DNA from: Pseudodesulfovibrio hydrargyri | GTDB taxonomy: Bacteria > Desulfobacterota > Desulfovibrionia > Desulfovibrionales > Desulfovibrionaceae | Length of the DNA: 64,000 bases | NCBI RefSeq assembly: GCF_001874525.1 | Contig: NZ_LKAQ01000004.1 | Coordinates: 2,323,590 to 2,387,589, forward strand | Direction: 5' to 3' | Shown here: positions 7,837 through 16,193 of the stretch, piece by piece | Position numbering within the stretch: position 1 is the first letter of the stretch | How the letters are laid out: every line of letters starts with the position of its first letter | The notes under the pieces: generated by a model | Database searches by the model: none | The model's input: only the letters and a program-made list of their open reading frames with translations | Told to the model about the DNA's origin: nothing | Program-made: the position numbers and the translations under genes

Positions 7837-10116
7837 ATGAACAAGAACCTGCTTGAGCTGATCGGCGACACGCCGCTGGTGGAGATACGCCACCTCAACC
7901 CCAATCCGAACGTCAGGATTTTGGCCAAGATCGAGTGCCAGAATCCCGGCGGGTCCATCAAGGACCGGGTGGCGGCGGCCATGATCGCGGCCGCCGAGGA
8001 GTCGGGCGAGCTGACCAGGGACAAGATCATCATCGAGGCCACCTCGGGCAACACCGGCGTGGGTCTGGCCATGGTCGCGGCCATCAAGGGCTACCGCATC
8101 AAGCTGCTCATGCCCGAGACGGCCTCCGAGGAGCGCAAGATGATTATGGCCGCCTACGGCGCGGAGCTGGAGCTGACCCCGGGCCACCTGGCCACGGACG
8201 GGGCCATCGAGCAGGCCTACCGCTACGCCCGCGAGGAGCCGGACAAGTACGTGCTCATGGACCAGTACAACAACCCGGCCTCGGTCCTGGCGCACTACAT
8301 GGGCACCGGGCTCGAAATCTGGAATCAGACCGAGGGCAAGGTGACGCACTGCGTCATGACCCTGGGCACCTCGGGCACGGCCATGGGCATCGCGAAAAGG
8401 CTGCATGAGATGGGCCAGGTCTACGTGGCCGCGGTGGAGCCCTATGCGGGGCACAAGATACAGGGCCTCAAGAACATGCTCGAATCCTACCCGCCGGGCA
8501 TCTACGACAAGCACGCCCTGGACGAGATTCTGCACGTGGAGGACGAGGACGCCTTCGAGAACTGCCGCAGGCTGGCCCGGCACGAGGGCATTTTCGCGGG
8601 CATGAGCTCGGGCGCGGCCCTGGGCGGGGCGTTGCAGCTGGCCGAGCGGTTGGACCAAGGGCTCATCGTGGTCATCTTCCCGGATTCGGGCGAGCGCTAT
8701 CTGTCCACCCACCTCTACCGCCAGCGGTCCGGCAGCGGGGTGACGATCTTCGACATGGCCTCGGGCGCGGACAAGATGCTCAACACCGCGTCGGGCCTGG
8801 GCGCGTACACCATGGGCCCGAGCCTGGACAACCCGGACGGGTTGGACTCCTGGCGCAGGCTGGCCCTGCTCGACGTGTTCGTCCGCCACCTGGCCGGGCG
8901 CGGCGTCAAGGTCGAGGGCGTGGCCGGGCTGACCGACATGGACGACCGCACCCTGGCCGCGGCCCGCGAGGCGGGCACGGACCGGGCCTCGTTCGCCGCC
9001 GATCTTCGCGAGGCGATCCTGGCGCGCGGCCGGGCCATGGGGCTGTCCGAGTCCCTGAAATTTCCCCTGTCGTCCGCCGGTAACGAGACCGCGCTCACCC
9101 TCTGCCGCAAGCTGTTGGGCAAGGGGCTGGCCTACGAGAAGCTGCGCAGCGTCTACTTCGACGTGTTCCGCGACAAGCGGTACGGCGAGATCGGCACGGT
9201 GGACCTGGACAAGGTGTCCGGCGGCCGCACGGTGGACCTGGACGCCTACGTCAAGGACAACCCACTCGATTTCACGCTGTTGAAACGCGCCTCGCTCATG
9301 GACCTGAAGCGCGGCGAGGTCCTGGAGACCCAGTGGGGCAACGTGCGCCCGAGCTGGTTCTTGCAGCACGCGGCCATGGCCCTGGACGAATCGAACCGGA
9401 CCGACGTGATGATCGGCTCGGACAAGCACCGCTTCCCGCACCTGGAGAACCTGCGGGCCATCTGGTCCACGGCCGGGCGCGAGGCCCAGGCGTGGATGGT
9501 CTGCCAGCAGACCTCGGACGCCGAGGGCGAGACGCTGGCCACGGTGGCCGAAAAACTCGGCGGCTTTCGCGCGGCCCGCTTGTGGCTGCTGTCCGTGGCC
9601 ACCCGCAAGCCCCTGTGCGCGTCCGGCGAAAACCTGGCCATGTGGGCCCGCAACTGGCGGCGCATCCAGGAGGGCGCGGTGGCCCTGACCCTGGCGCTGG
9701 ACGCGCGCGGCGACGCCGTCCCCACCGACGTGGAGCAGGCGGTCTTCGACGTCAAGGCGGCCTTCAGGACCGCCCTGGACCAAGGCCTCAACCTCCACCA
9801 CTTCTGGCCCGCCCTGTTCAAGTTCATCAAACAGGTCAACCACTGGACCGCCGACAACCAGCTCACCGGCGCGGCCGCCAAGGCCTGCCTCGACGAACTC
9901 AAGGCCATCGACACCATCCTCGCCATCATCGACCCCGCCCAAATGCCCGTCCCCCTCGGCGACCTGCCCAAGGAAGTGCAAGGCATGGTCGCGGACAGAC
10001 AGAAGGCGCGGGAGGCCAAGGACTTTGGCTTATCGGATGAACTGCGGGACAAGATCGGGGGGGCCGGATTCAGAGTTGAGGATACGGGGGGTGTGCCGAG
10101 GGTGTTTAAGGCGTAG
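7837..10116 (+). CDS. Cysteine synthase fused to a degenerate cysteinyl-tRNA synthetase-like module
   Basis: A 759 aa two-part protein. Residues 1 to about 305 are a complete PLP-dependent O-acetylserine sulfhydrylase: NPGGSIKDR with the PLP lysine about residue 42, EATSGNTGVG (about 68-77), GTSGTAMGIA and FPDSGERYLST. Residues about 310-759 align by eye along a whole CysRS: AYTMGPSLDN...GVAGLTDMDDRTL resembles the nucleotide-fold start, VRPSWFLQHAAMAL resembles the PGWHIECSAM region, and the Lys/Glu-rich C-terminus DRQKAREAKDFGLSDELRD is typical of CysRS. The HIGH motif, the first zinc cysteine (Met here) and the KMSKS loop are all lost, so it should not aminoacylate. Start ATG 7837 gives the classic CysK beginning. 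The CysRS-like part may regulate or scaffold cysteine synthesis; this is inference. Confidence 0.9.
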   Translation: MNKNLLELIGDTPLVEIRHLNPNPNVRILAKIECQNPGGSIKDRVAAAMIAAAEESGELTRDKIIIEATSGNTGVGLAMVAAIKGYRIKLLMPETASEERKMIMAAYGAELELTPGHLATDGAIEQAYRYAREEPDKYVLMDQYNNPASVLAHYMGTGLEIWNQTEGKVTHCVMTLGTSGTAMGIAKRLHEMGQVYVAAVEPYAGHKIQGLKNMLESYPPGIYDKHALDEILHVEDEDAFENCRRLARHEGIFAGMSSGAALGGALQLAERLDQGLIVVIFPDSGERYLSTHLYRQRSGSGVTIFDMASGADKMLNTASGLGAYTMGPSLDNPDGLDSWRRLALLDVFVRHLAGRGVKVEGVAGLTDMDDRTLAAAREAGTDRASFAADLREAILARGRAMGLSESLKFPLSSAGNETALTLCRKLLGKGLAYEKLRSVYFDVFRDKRYGEIGTVDLDKVSGGRTVDLDAYVKDNPLDFTLLKRASLMDLKRGEVLETQWGNVRPSWFLQHAAMALDESNRTDVMIGSDKHRFPHLENLRAIWSTAGREAQAWMVCQQTSDAEGETLATVAEKLGGFRAARLWLLSVATRKPLCASGENLAMWARNWRRIQEGAVALTLALDARGDAVPTDVEQAVFDVKAAFRTALDQGLNLHHFWPALFKFIKQVNHWTADNQLTGAAAKACLDELKAIDTILAIIDPAQMPVPLGDLPKEVQGMVADRQKAREAKDFGLSDELRDKIGGAGFRVEDTGGVPRVFKA

Positions 10117-10137
10117 GTATTATTTAGATATGGAATG

Positions 10138-10172
10138 AAAGAGGGTCGCCCAGAAGGGCGACCCTCTTTATT
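10138..10172. terminator. Bidirectional terminator between the cysK fusion and the dnaB-like gene
   Basis: An 11-bp stem GAGGGTCGCCC / GGGCGACCCTC with loop AGAA is flanked by AAA on the left and TTTATT on the right. It serves the cysK fusion on the plus strand; the stop codon of the DnaB-like gene lies within its right flank. Confidence 0.88.
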
Positions 10173-11094
10173 CCTCTCCGGAGGCTGTATTCTCTGAAAG
10201 CTCTTGAGGAATAGGTGAACATTCCATGTTCTCAAACAGGCCATATTCTTTTTTAAAGAAAAGCTCCCCCCGTCCAGTTGTCCCATTGCGGTGTTTTGCT
10301 ATGATTATTTCTGCGTGGTTTTTCAGTGGATTGTCTTCACTTTTGTTGTAGAGCGCATCCCTGTAAAGGAATACAATATTATCAGCGTCATCTTCAATAG
10401 CTCCAGAATCACGTAAATCCGCAAGCATAGGGCGTTTGTCGAGCCGCTCTTCAACCTTACGATTTAATTGTGAAATTAGAATTATATGTACATTTAACTC
10501 CCTCGCCAATGTTTTCACCTCACGAGTAATGTCGGCTATTTCTTGGTCTCGTGGTGCACGAGGTGTAGTCGGGTGGATAAGTTGGAGGTAGTCAATAATA
10601 TATAGTTCAGCTTTGGTATCACTGTGGCTTTTAATCAGCTGTGTCGACAAAGTGTTGAGTGTGAGCCTTGGGGTATCGTGTATAAAAATGGGAGAGTTTT
10701 GAATGATATCGGTAGCGTCGTACAGTTTCTCCCAATCGGCATCATCTAACCACCCTTTTTGTAGGCGTGAATACTCAATTCTACTTTGGATAGCACACAT
10801 CCTGAGGGTTATTTGATCTATTGATTGTGAGGGTGCGAAGATAACTATTGGTATTTGCGATCTGATTGATGATCTTAAAGCAATGTTTAAGGCAAAATAC
10901 GTTTTCCCGACGCTTGGTCTTCCAGCTAATACAGTGACTTCTCCTGACTGTAATCCTTCCATTAGCATATCAAAGTCATGATAATGTGTTGGTATGCCAG
11001 TGTTTGCTTTTATGTTAAAATTCTGAACGATTGTCTCTAATGTTTTAACAATAGCTTGTGATGCTGTGTAAGTTTGTTCTTTAGTTATTGTCAT
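10168..11094 (-). CDS. DnaB-type helicase domain protein lacking the N-terminal domain
   Basis: A 308 aa RecA-like helicase matching only the C-terminal half of replicative DnaB. The linker pattern GIPTHYHDFDMLMEGLQSGE (33-52) leads into Walker A GRPSVGKT (59-66). LYIIDYLQLIHP is the Walker B region, SQLNRKVEERLDKRPMLADL motif H4, and RNGTTGRGELFF the C-terminal arginine-finger region. All catalytic motifs look intact, but the roughly 150-residue N-terminal collar that binds DnaG and helps form hexamers is absent. The gene is strikingly AT-rich between GC-rich neighbours, which signals transfer. It may be a phage or mobile-element helicase, or a Toprim-less replication accessory protein. Confidence 0.85.
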   Translation of the reverse strand: MTITKEQTYTASQAIVKTLETIVQNFNIKANTGIPTHYHDFDMLMEGLQSGEVTVLAGRPSVGKTYFALNIALRSSIRSQIPIVIFAPSQSIDQITLRMCAIQSRIEYSRLQKGWLDDADWEKLYDATDIIQNSPIFIHDTPRLTLNTLSTQLIKSHSDTKAELYIIDYLQLIHPTTPRAPRDQEIADITREVKTLARELNVHIILISQLNRKVEERLDKRPMLADLRDSGAIEDDADNIVFLYRDALYNKSEDNPLKNHAEIIIAKHRNGTTGRGELFFKKEYGLFENMECSPIPQELSENTASGEE

Positions 11095-11112
11095 GCGTTT
11101 ATCCAGTATTTA

Positions 11113-11142
11113 ATTGTAAAATGTGTGAGATGTGTTGTACAA
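11113..11142 (-). promoter_or_regulatory. Candidate sigma-70 promoter of the dnaB-like gene
   Basis: On the minus strand TTGTAC, 18 bases, then TACAAT lies about 20 bp before the ATG of the DnaB-like gene, inside the AT-rich islet. Confidence 0.45.
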
Positions 11143-11187
11143 AAGTGGTAGCATGATTTTAAGTTTACTAAACAGTAAGATTAAATA

Positions 11188-11649
11188 CTATATAAATAAG
11201 TACAACACCCACAACACCACGGGCATGCAAATGTCCGCGAAGAACACGGGCCCGGCGTTGCCGGGTTTTTGGGTGCCGCCCACGCGGAGGTCGGCGGCGT
11301 GGACGGTGAAGGCGCCGACCAGGAAGAAGGTGGCGAAGAGGATGGTGGCGAGCCAGAAGCCGTCGCGCAGGGGGGAGTGGCGCAGGCCGAAGGCGAGAAC
11401 GCCGCAGCCGCCGAGCGCCAGGTTGGCGAAGGCTATTTCCTTTTGGAACGGGCTGCCGGGCCGCCAGCCGATGTAGGCGGCGACCTGGTCCGATTTGTAG
11501 TAGTGGCCGAGGAAGGCCCACAGCGCGCCCAGGCCGACCTGGACGCCGAGGAGCCAGGCCAGGAGCGTGGCGAAGAAGGTCGCGTCGGTGAATATCCAGT
11601 TCAGGAAGGCGCAGACAACGGCGATAACGGCCAGGTAGACGACGTACAT
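11188..11649 (-). CDS. DUF6790-type four-helix membrane protein
   Basis: A 153 aa integral membrane protein with four hydrophobic segments (about residues 3-20, 24-48, 84-110 and 135-153). The motif IGWRPGSPFQKEIAFAN (about 60-76) between helices two and three is what I recognise as DUF6790. The start at 11649 has a strong GGAGGGG ribosome site seven bases upstream. No enzymatic residues stand out; function unknown. It is a GC-rich core gene on the far side of the DnaB islet. Confidence 0.75.
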   Translation of the reverse strand: MYVVYLAVIAVVCAFLNWIFTDATFFATLLAWLLGVQVGLGALWAFLGHYYKSDQVAAYIGWRPGSPFQKEIAFANLALGGCGVLAFGLRHSPLRDGFWLATILFATFFLVGAFTVHAADLRVGGTQKPGNAGPVFFADICMPVVLWVLYLFI

Positions 11650-11910
11650 AAACCCCTCCGGTGTTTCGGGTGGCGGACTGGCCGCACCGGGAGTTCGGCA
11701 CGGGCCTTACCGAACGCTATATCGTAAAAGTCGATCCGTCAAAAGCCGATCCGAAATAAAAGCTCCGATTCCCCTCGCGAAGCGATAAACCCCCCGCGCC
11801 GCAGGCGCAAAATGGGATGGAAGGGTGCGAACCCTTCCCCGCCGGAGGCGAAATCACCCGACAAACGCCGCGCAGCGGCTTTCAAGTCCTGGTTCTCATC
11901 TTAATCAAAC
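11650..11910. other. Intergenic stretch with short palindromes
   Basis: About 260 bp without a credible gene. It contains several small inverted repeats: TCGCGAAGCGA-like, GCGCCGCAGGCGC, and GGGTGCGAACCC. No tRNA-like fold or promoter pair could be assigned. The upstream part (11700-11760) carries AAAGTCGATCCGTCAAAAGC, which repeats the GTCGATCCG / GCCGATCCG unit. Confidence 0.4.
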
Positions 11911-11945
11911 AAAAAAAGGAGCCGCCCCTTTCGGAACGGCTCCCG
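11911..11945 (-). terminator. Terminator of msrAB
   Basis: Read on the minus strand, GGGAGCCGTTCC-GAAA-GGGGCGGCTCC (one small bulge or mismatch) is followed by seven T, 28 bp beyond the msrAB stop codon. Confidence 0.88.
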
Positions 11946-11972
11946 GTGTGGTCGCTGCGCGGTACGCCGCGG

Positions 11973-13106
11973 TTAGTCAAACAGATACAGGAATTCCCCG
12001 TAACCCTCCGCCCGCATCTTGTCCTTGGGCACGAACCGCAGGGCGGCGGAGTTCATGCAGTAGCGCAGGCCGGTGGGTTGCGGGCCGTCCGTAAAGACGT
12101 GGCCCAGGTGGTTGTCCCCGGCCTTGCTGCGGACCTCGGTGCGCACCGAGAAGAGGGAGCGGTCCTCCTTTTCCACGATGTTTTCCGGCACCAGGGGGGT
12201 GGTGAAGCTCGGCCAGCCCGTGCCGGATTCGTACTTGTCCGTGCTCGAGAAGAGCGGCTCGCCGCTGACGAGGTCCACGTAGATGCCCTCGGCGTGGTTG
12301 TCCCAGTACGTGTTGTCGAAGGGCGGTTCCGTGCCTTCCTCCTGGGTTACCTTGTACTGCAGCGGGGTGAGGTTCTTCTTCAGGGTGTCCTTGTCGGGCT
12401 TGACGAAATCGCCTCCGGCGGCGGTGACCAGGGCGTTGTCGCGCGCGGCCTCGATCACGTCGTCGGCCTCATCGCCCCAGTGGTTGTCCACGAACTTGTC
12501 GCGGCCCGAGAAGTAGCGGTAGGTCTTGTAGCGCACGGGATTGTGCTTGTAATAGTCCTGGTGGTAGCCCTCGGCCGGGTAGAAGGTGGTGAACGCGATG
12601 AGCGGGGTGATGACGGGCTTGTCGAAGCGGCCGGACTCGTCCAGAGCCTTCTTGGACGCCTCGGCGGTCTCGTGCTGCTTCTCATTGTGGTAGAAGATGG
12701 CCGAGGTGTACTGGAACCCCCGGTCGCCGAAGGAGCCGCCGGTGTCGGTGGGGTCGAAGTGCCGCCAGTAGTGGTCCAGGACCTGGGCGTAGCTGATCCG
12801 CGCGGGATCAAAGGTCACCTGCACCGACTCGCGGTGGCCGGTGGACCCGCTCGAAACCTGCTCGTAGGACGGATTGGGCTCGCTGCCGCCCGCGTAGCCG
12901 GACACGACCTTGATCACGCCGGGCAGCTTTTCCATATCCGATTCCACGCACCAGAAGCAGCCGCCCGCCAGGGTGGCGATCTCGTAGTTCGCATTGGTAG
13001 TGTCAGCCATTGCCGGTTCCTCCGATGACGATAGGATGGTCATGCCGAAGCCGAGCGCCAGGAGCAGGGCGCCGGTCAGGGTAAAATATGCAAGCTTGCG
13101 GATCAT
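11973..13106 (-). CDS. msrAB: Bifunctional peptide methionine sulfoxide reductase MsrAB, exported
   Basis: A 377 aa fusion repairing both stereoisomers of methionine sulfoxide. An N-terminal hydrophobic signal or anchor (about residues 5-27) predicts periplasmic action. The MsrA domain carries the catalytic GGCFWCVE (about 48-55) and ends near [13 protein letters not shown]. The MsrB domain follows, with GTGWPSF and the catalytic Cys in [11 protein letters not shown] close to the C-terminus. The usual MsrB zinc CxxC pairs are missing ([13 protein letters not shown]), as in the zinc-free subgroup. The ATG at 13106 has a GGAGGTGA site. A Fur-box-like palindrome 19 bp upstream suggests iron or oxidative-stress control. 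Confidence 0.95.
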   Translation of the reverse strand: MIRKLAYFTLTGALLLALGFGMTILSSSEEPAMADTTNANYEIATLAGGCFWCVESDMEKLPGVIKVVSGYAGGSEPNPSYEQVSSGSTGHRESVQVTFDPARISYAQVLDHYWRHFDPTDTGGSFGDRGFQYTSAIFYHNEKQHETAEASKKALDESGRFDKPVITPLIAFTTFYPAEGYHQDYYKHNPVRYKTYRYFSGRDKFVDNHWGDEADDVIEAARDNALVTAAGGDFVKPDKDTLKKNLTPLQYKVTQEEGTEPPFDNTYWDNHAEGIYVDLVSGEPLFSSTDKYESGTGWPSFTTPLVPENIVEKEDRSLFSVRTEVRSKAGDNHLGHVFTDGPQPTGLRYCMNSAALRFVPKDKMRAEGYGEFLYLFD

Positions 13107-13124
13107 GTGATCACCTCCATGGGT

Positions 13125-13143
13125 GACAATGATAGTCATTATT
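13125..13143. promoter_or_regulatory. Fur-box-like operator upstream of msrAB
   Basis: GACAATGATAGTCATTATT matches the classical 19-bp Fur consensus (GATAATGATAATCATTATC) at 16 of 19 positions and sits 19 bp upstream of the msrAB ATG. A Fur or PerR-family regulator is the likely binder. Confidence 0.65.
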
Positions 13144-13363
13144 ACATCAAGGTAGGCACGATCCCGAATATGTCAATGCGGGAGGGGGTGCGGGGCGGCC
13201 TGGCCGAAAATGCCCGAACCGTTATTTTTTACCGGAAAAGGGTGGATTTTTGGTTTGTTTTGGGGCAAGTGGCATTGCTTCGCGGCGGCTGGATGTGCAT
13301 AGTGGCCCTATCAGGCCGAGGGCCGCGACCGAATTTCGCATTGAATCACATCAAGGAGAGACC

Positions 13364-13912
13364 ATGCCCAACCAGAATTACACTCTTTTCAGCGGCGGCG
13401 CCCAGGGTGCCGAGAATCAGTTCGGCAAGCTCGCCGAATACCACGGCCTGTCCGAAGTGAACTACACCTTCGAGGGCCACCGCATCGAGCGCACCCGCGG
13501 CGTGCGCGTGCTGACCGACGAGGAACTGACCCAGAAGGACGTCAGCCTGACCTACGTATCCCGGCTGCTGAACCGCAAGTTCACCAACGCGGAAAAGATG
13601 CGCAAGGTCCTGCAGACCATCATGTGGCAGGTGGACGCCAGCCAGCAGATTTTCGTGGTCGGCACCATCCTGGACGACGGCACGGTCAAGGGCGGCACCG
13701 GCTGGGGCGCGGAATTCGCCAAGATCTGCAACAAGGACCTGTTCGTCTTCGACCAGGCCAAGGACGGTTGGTCCAAGTGGGAGCACGGCGCATGGGTGGC
13801 CGTGGACGCTCCGGCGGTCACCGCCGGACACTTCACCGGCACCGGCACCCGCTTTTTGGAGGACAACGGCAAGAAGGCGCTCGAAGAGCTGTTCTCCCGT
13901 TCCTTCAAATAG
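13364..13912 (+). CDS. Hypothetical protein with SLOG-like N-terminal motif
   Basis: A 182 aa soluble protein. The start FSGGAQGAENQFGKLAEYHG (residues 8-27) resembles the Gly-rich nucleotide-binding loop of SLOG/LOG-like Rossmann proteins, and a later GGTGWGAEFAKICNKDLFVFDQ (about 112-133) looks like the second half of such a fold. I chose ATG 13364 because an AAGGAGAG site precedes it by five bases. It is monocistronic and followed by a strong terminator. Function is unknown; SLOG proteins bind nucleotide-derived ligands, so a nucleotide-sensing or processing role is possible. Confidence 0.7.
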   Translation: MPNQNYTLFSGGAQGAENQFGKLAEYHGLSEVNYTFEGHRIERTRGVRVLTDEELTQKDVSLTYVSRLLNRKFTNAEKMRKVLQTIMWQVDASQQIFVVGTILDDGTVKGGTGWGAEFAKICNKDLFVFDQAKDGWSKWEHGAWVAVDAPAVTAGHFTGTGTRFLEDNGKKALEELFSRSFK

Positions 13913-13933
13913 CGCCACCGAAAGGCAAATGAA

Positions 13934-13974
13934 AAGGCGGCCCGGATATTCCGGGCCGCCTTTTTTTGTATCGT
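13934..13974. terminator. Convergent terminator
   Basis: AAGGCGGCCCGG-ATATT-CCGGGCCGCCTT is followed by a T run, lying between the SLOG-like gene and the oppositely oriented sigma-54 activator gene. Confidence 0.93.
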
Positions 13975-13986
13975 TGTCGCGCGAGG

Positions 13987-15570
13987 CTAGACCTCGAGCT
14001 TCTTCTTGGTCTTTTTCTTGGTCTGCGAGTACTTCTTCACGTCGATGTTGTACTTCTTCACCTTGTAGTTGACGATCCGGTAGGACACGCGCAGGTCGCG
14101 GGCTGATTGGAGCATGTTGCCGCCGGTCTTCTTGAGCGAGTCGATGAGCAGCTCCTGCTCGAACTTGGCCACGGCTTCTCCGAAGGACAGGTTGGTGCCC
14201 GTGGCCGAGCTCTCGGCCGACTGCAGGGTCGGCGGCAGGTGGTAGGTGCGGATGACCTGCTCCTCGCAGAGCAGGACCGCGCGCTCCATGCAGTTCTTCA
14301 GCTCGCGCACGTTTCCCGGCCAGTGGTACATGACCAGCAGTTCGATGGCGGGCGTGGAGATGCGCTTGACCTCCTTGCCGTATTCGTCGGTGAACTCGGC
14401 CAGGAAATGTTCGGCCAGGGGCAGGATGTCCTCGCGGCGCTCCTTGAGCGGCGGGATGAAGATCGGGAAGACGTTGATGCGGTAGTACAGGTCCTCGCGG
14501 AACAGCCCCTTTTCCAGCAGCTCCTCCAGCGGCTGGTGGGTGGCGCAGATGAGGCGCACGTCCACGGTGATGGTCTGCTCGGAGCCGACCCGCTGGATTT
14601 CCTTTTCCTGGATGGCGCGCAGGACCTTGGCCTGGGCGTCCATGGACAGTTCGCCGATCTCGTCCAGGAACAGGGTGCCCTGGTCCGCCACCTCGAACAG
14701 GCCGCGCTTGGTCTGGAACGCGCCGGTGAACGCTCCCTTCTGGTGGCCGAACAGTTCGGACTCGATGAGTTCGGACGGCAGGGCCGCGCAGTTGAGCTTG
14801 ATCAGGGGCTTGTCCGCGCGCGGGCTGGACTGGTGGATGGCCTCGGCCAGCAGTTCCTTGCCGGTGCCGGACTCGCCGCGCAAGAGCGCCGTGGCCCGGC
14901 TTGGGGCCACCTGGGTGGACTGGCGCAGGACCAGGCGCATGGCCTTGGAGGCGGCCACGAAGTCCTTGGGCGGGGCCGCATCCGCCCCCCCGGCCATGAG
15001 GCCCTGGGAGAGCAGGTGGTTCTGGGTGGCCATCTCCTCCTGGAGCTGGGCCACGTGCCCGGCGATGATGCCCGCCACCACCTCGAGGAAGTCGCGGTGG
15101 GCGGCCATGTCCTCGGCCGGGATGAGCGGCACGTCCACGGACAGCGCGCCGATGACCTCGGCTTCATCCGAACGCAGGTTGATGACCGGGACGCAGATGA
15201 AGCCGAGCTTGCGGAGTTCCTCCTCGCTTCGGCCGAACGCCTTGTTCAGGAACTCGGGGTCGTCGGACATGCGGGGCACGCTGATGGACCGGCCCGAGTC
15301 GAAGACCCGGCCGATGATGCCCCGGCCCGGCGAATAGGTCACGTCGTCGGACTGCGCCGGGCTGTAGGTCAGCGAGAGCTTCAGGTTCTCGGTCTTGGGG
15401 TCCATGATGACCATGAACGCCCGGACGTACTCCATGTCCAGGGCCAGGGTTTTCAGGAGCGCGTTGAGCGATTCCTCGAGGGTCGTCTCCTTCCTCAAGG
15501 TTTCCTGGATGGTCTTCAGCGTGAGCAGGTAGCTGAGATCATCGGAGTGGTCCTGTGTGTTGGTTGCCAT
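13987..15570 (-). CDS. Sigma-54-dependent transcriptional activator with GAF sensor
   Basis: A 527 aa NtrC/NifA-class activator. An N-terminal GAF domain (about residues 10-170) is followed by an AAA+ domain with Walker A GESGTGKE (about 232-239), the sigma-54 contact loop GAFTGA, Walker B GTLFLDEIGEL and the C-terminal GNVRELKN. A Fis-type helix-turn-helix lies near residues 470-505 (GGNMLQSARDLRVSYRIVNYKVKKYNI). I chose ATG 15570 because a GAGAAG site precedes it; an in-frame ATG seven codons upstream lacks one. It is the last gene of the iorAB operon, 24 bp after iorB, and probably regulates indolepyruvate or aromatic amino acid use. Confidence 0.93.
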   Translation of the reverse strand: MATNTQDHSDDLSYLLTLKTIQETLRKETTLEESLNALLKTLALDMEYVRAFMVIMDPKTENLKLSLTYSPAQSDDVTYSPGRGIIGRVFDSGRSISVPRMSDDPEFLNKAFGRSEEELRKLGFICVPVINLRSDEAEVIGALSVDVPLIPAEDMAAHRDFLEVVAGIIAGHVAQLQEEMATQNHLLSQGLMAGGADAAPPKDFVAASKAMRLVLRQSTQVAPSRATALLRGESGTGKELLAEAIHQSSPRADKPLIKLNCAALPSELIESELFGHQKGAFTGAFQTKRGLFEVADQGTLFLDEIGELSMDAQAKVLRAIQEKEIQRVGSEQTITVDVRLICATHQPLEELLEKGLFREDLYYRINVFPIFIPPLKERREDILPLAEHFLAEFTDEYGKEVKRISTPAIELLVMYHWPGNVRELKNCMERAVLLCEEQVIRTYHLPPTLQSAESSATGTNLSFGEAVAKFEQELLIDSLKKTGGNMLQSARDLRVSYRIVNYKVKKYNIDVKKYSQTKKKTKKKLEV

Positions 15571-15594
15571 TCTACTTCTCTGGGAGTTCAAGCT

Positions 15595-16191
15595 CTAGGA
15601 GTTCAGGGCCTTGACGCCGAGTTCCAGGGCTTTGAGGTTGACGGCCTGCAGCTTGGCCGGGAGATTCGCCTTGATGGCGGCTTCCAGGGCCTCGGGGCCG
15701 AAGGGCAGCTCGCCGGCCGCGCAGAGCGCGCCGAGCATGGCGATGTTGCCGGACTGCACGGCGCCCGCTTCCAGGCCGATGGACTGGTTGGCCATGAAGT
15801 ACACCTTGTCGGTGCAGGTGGACACGGCCTTCCTGATGTCGTCGATGGTCGGGCATTCCTGTTTGCCCATGGCCACGGACAGGGGCGGCATGTACTCGGT
15901 GGACGAGACCACCAGGCCGCCCTGGCGCAGGTAGGGCAGGGCGCGCATGGTCTCCATGGGTTCGAACCCGAGGAGGATGTCGGCCTCGCCGATGCCGATC
16001 TTGGGCGACTTGCACCCGATCAGCACCGTGGACTCGACCACGCCGCCGCGCTGGGCCATGCCGTGGATTTCGCCCGAGGTCACGGTCAGCCCCTGGCTGA
16101 GGGCGGTCTTGGCCAGCAGGGTGGTGGCGGTTAGGGTGCCCTGGCCGCCCACGCCGGTCATGAATATGCGGATTTTCTTGGTATCGGGCAT
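15595..16191 (-). CDS. iorB: Indolepyruvate ferredoxin oxidoreductase beta subunit
   Basis: A 198 aa gamma-type 2-oxoacid:ferredoxin oxidoreductase domain. FMTGVGGQGTLTATTLLAKT (residues 9-28) is the characteristic glycine-rich start, followed by GEIHGMAQRGGVVES, also invariant in this family. With IorA it oxidatively decarboxylates arylpyruvates, reducing ferredoxin and forming aryl-acetyl-CoA. ATG 16191 lies two bases after the iorA stop, so the two are translationally coupled. The regulator gene follows after 24 bp. Confidence 0.95.
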   Translation of the reverse strand: MPDTKKIRIFMTGVGGQGTLTATTLLAKTALSQGLTVTSGEIHGMAQRGGVVESTVLIGCKSPKIGIGEADILLGFEPMETMRALPYLRQGGLVVSSTEYMPPLSVAMGKQECPTIDDIRKAVSTCTDKVYFMANQSIGLEAGAVQSGNIAMLGALCAAGELPFGPEALEAAIKANLPAKLQAVNLKALELGVKALNS

Positions 16192-16193
16192 GG

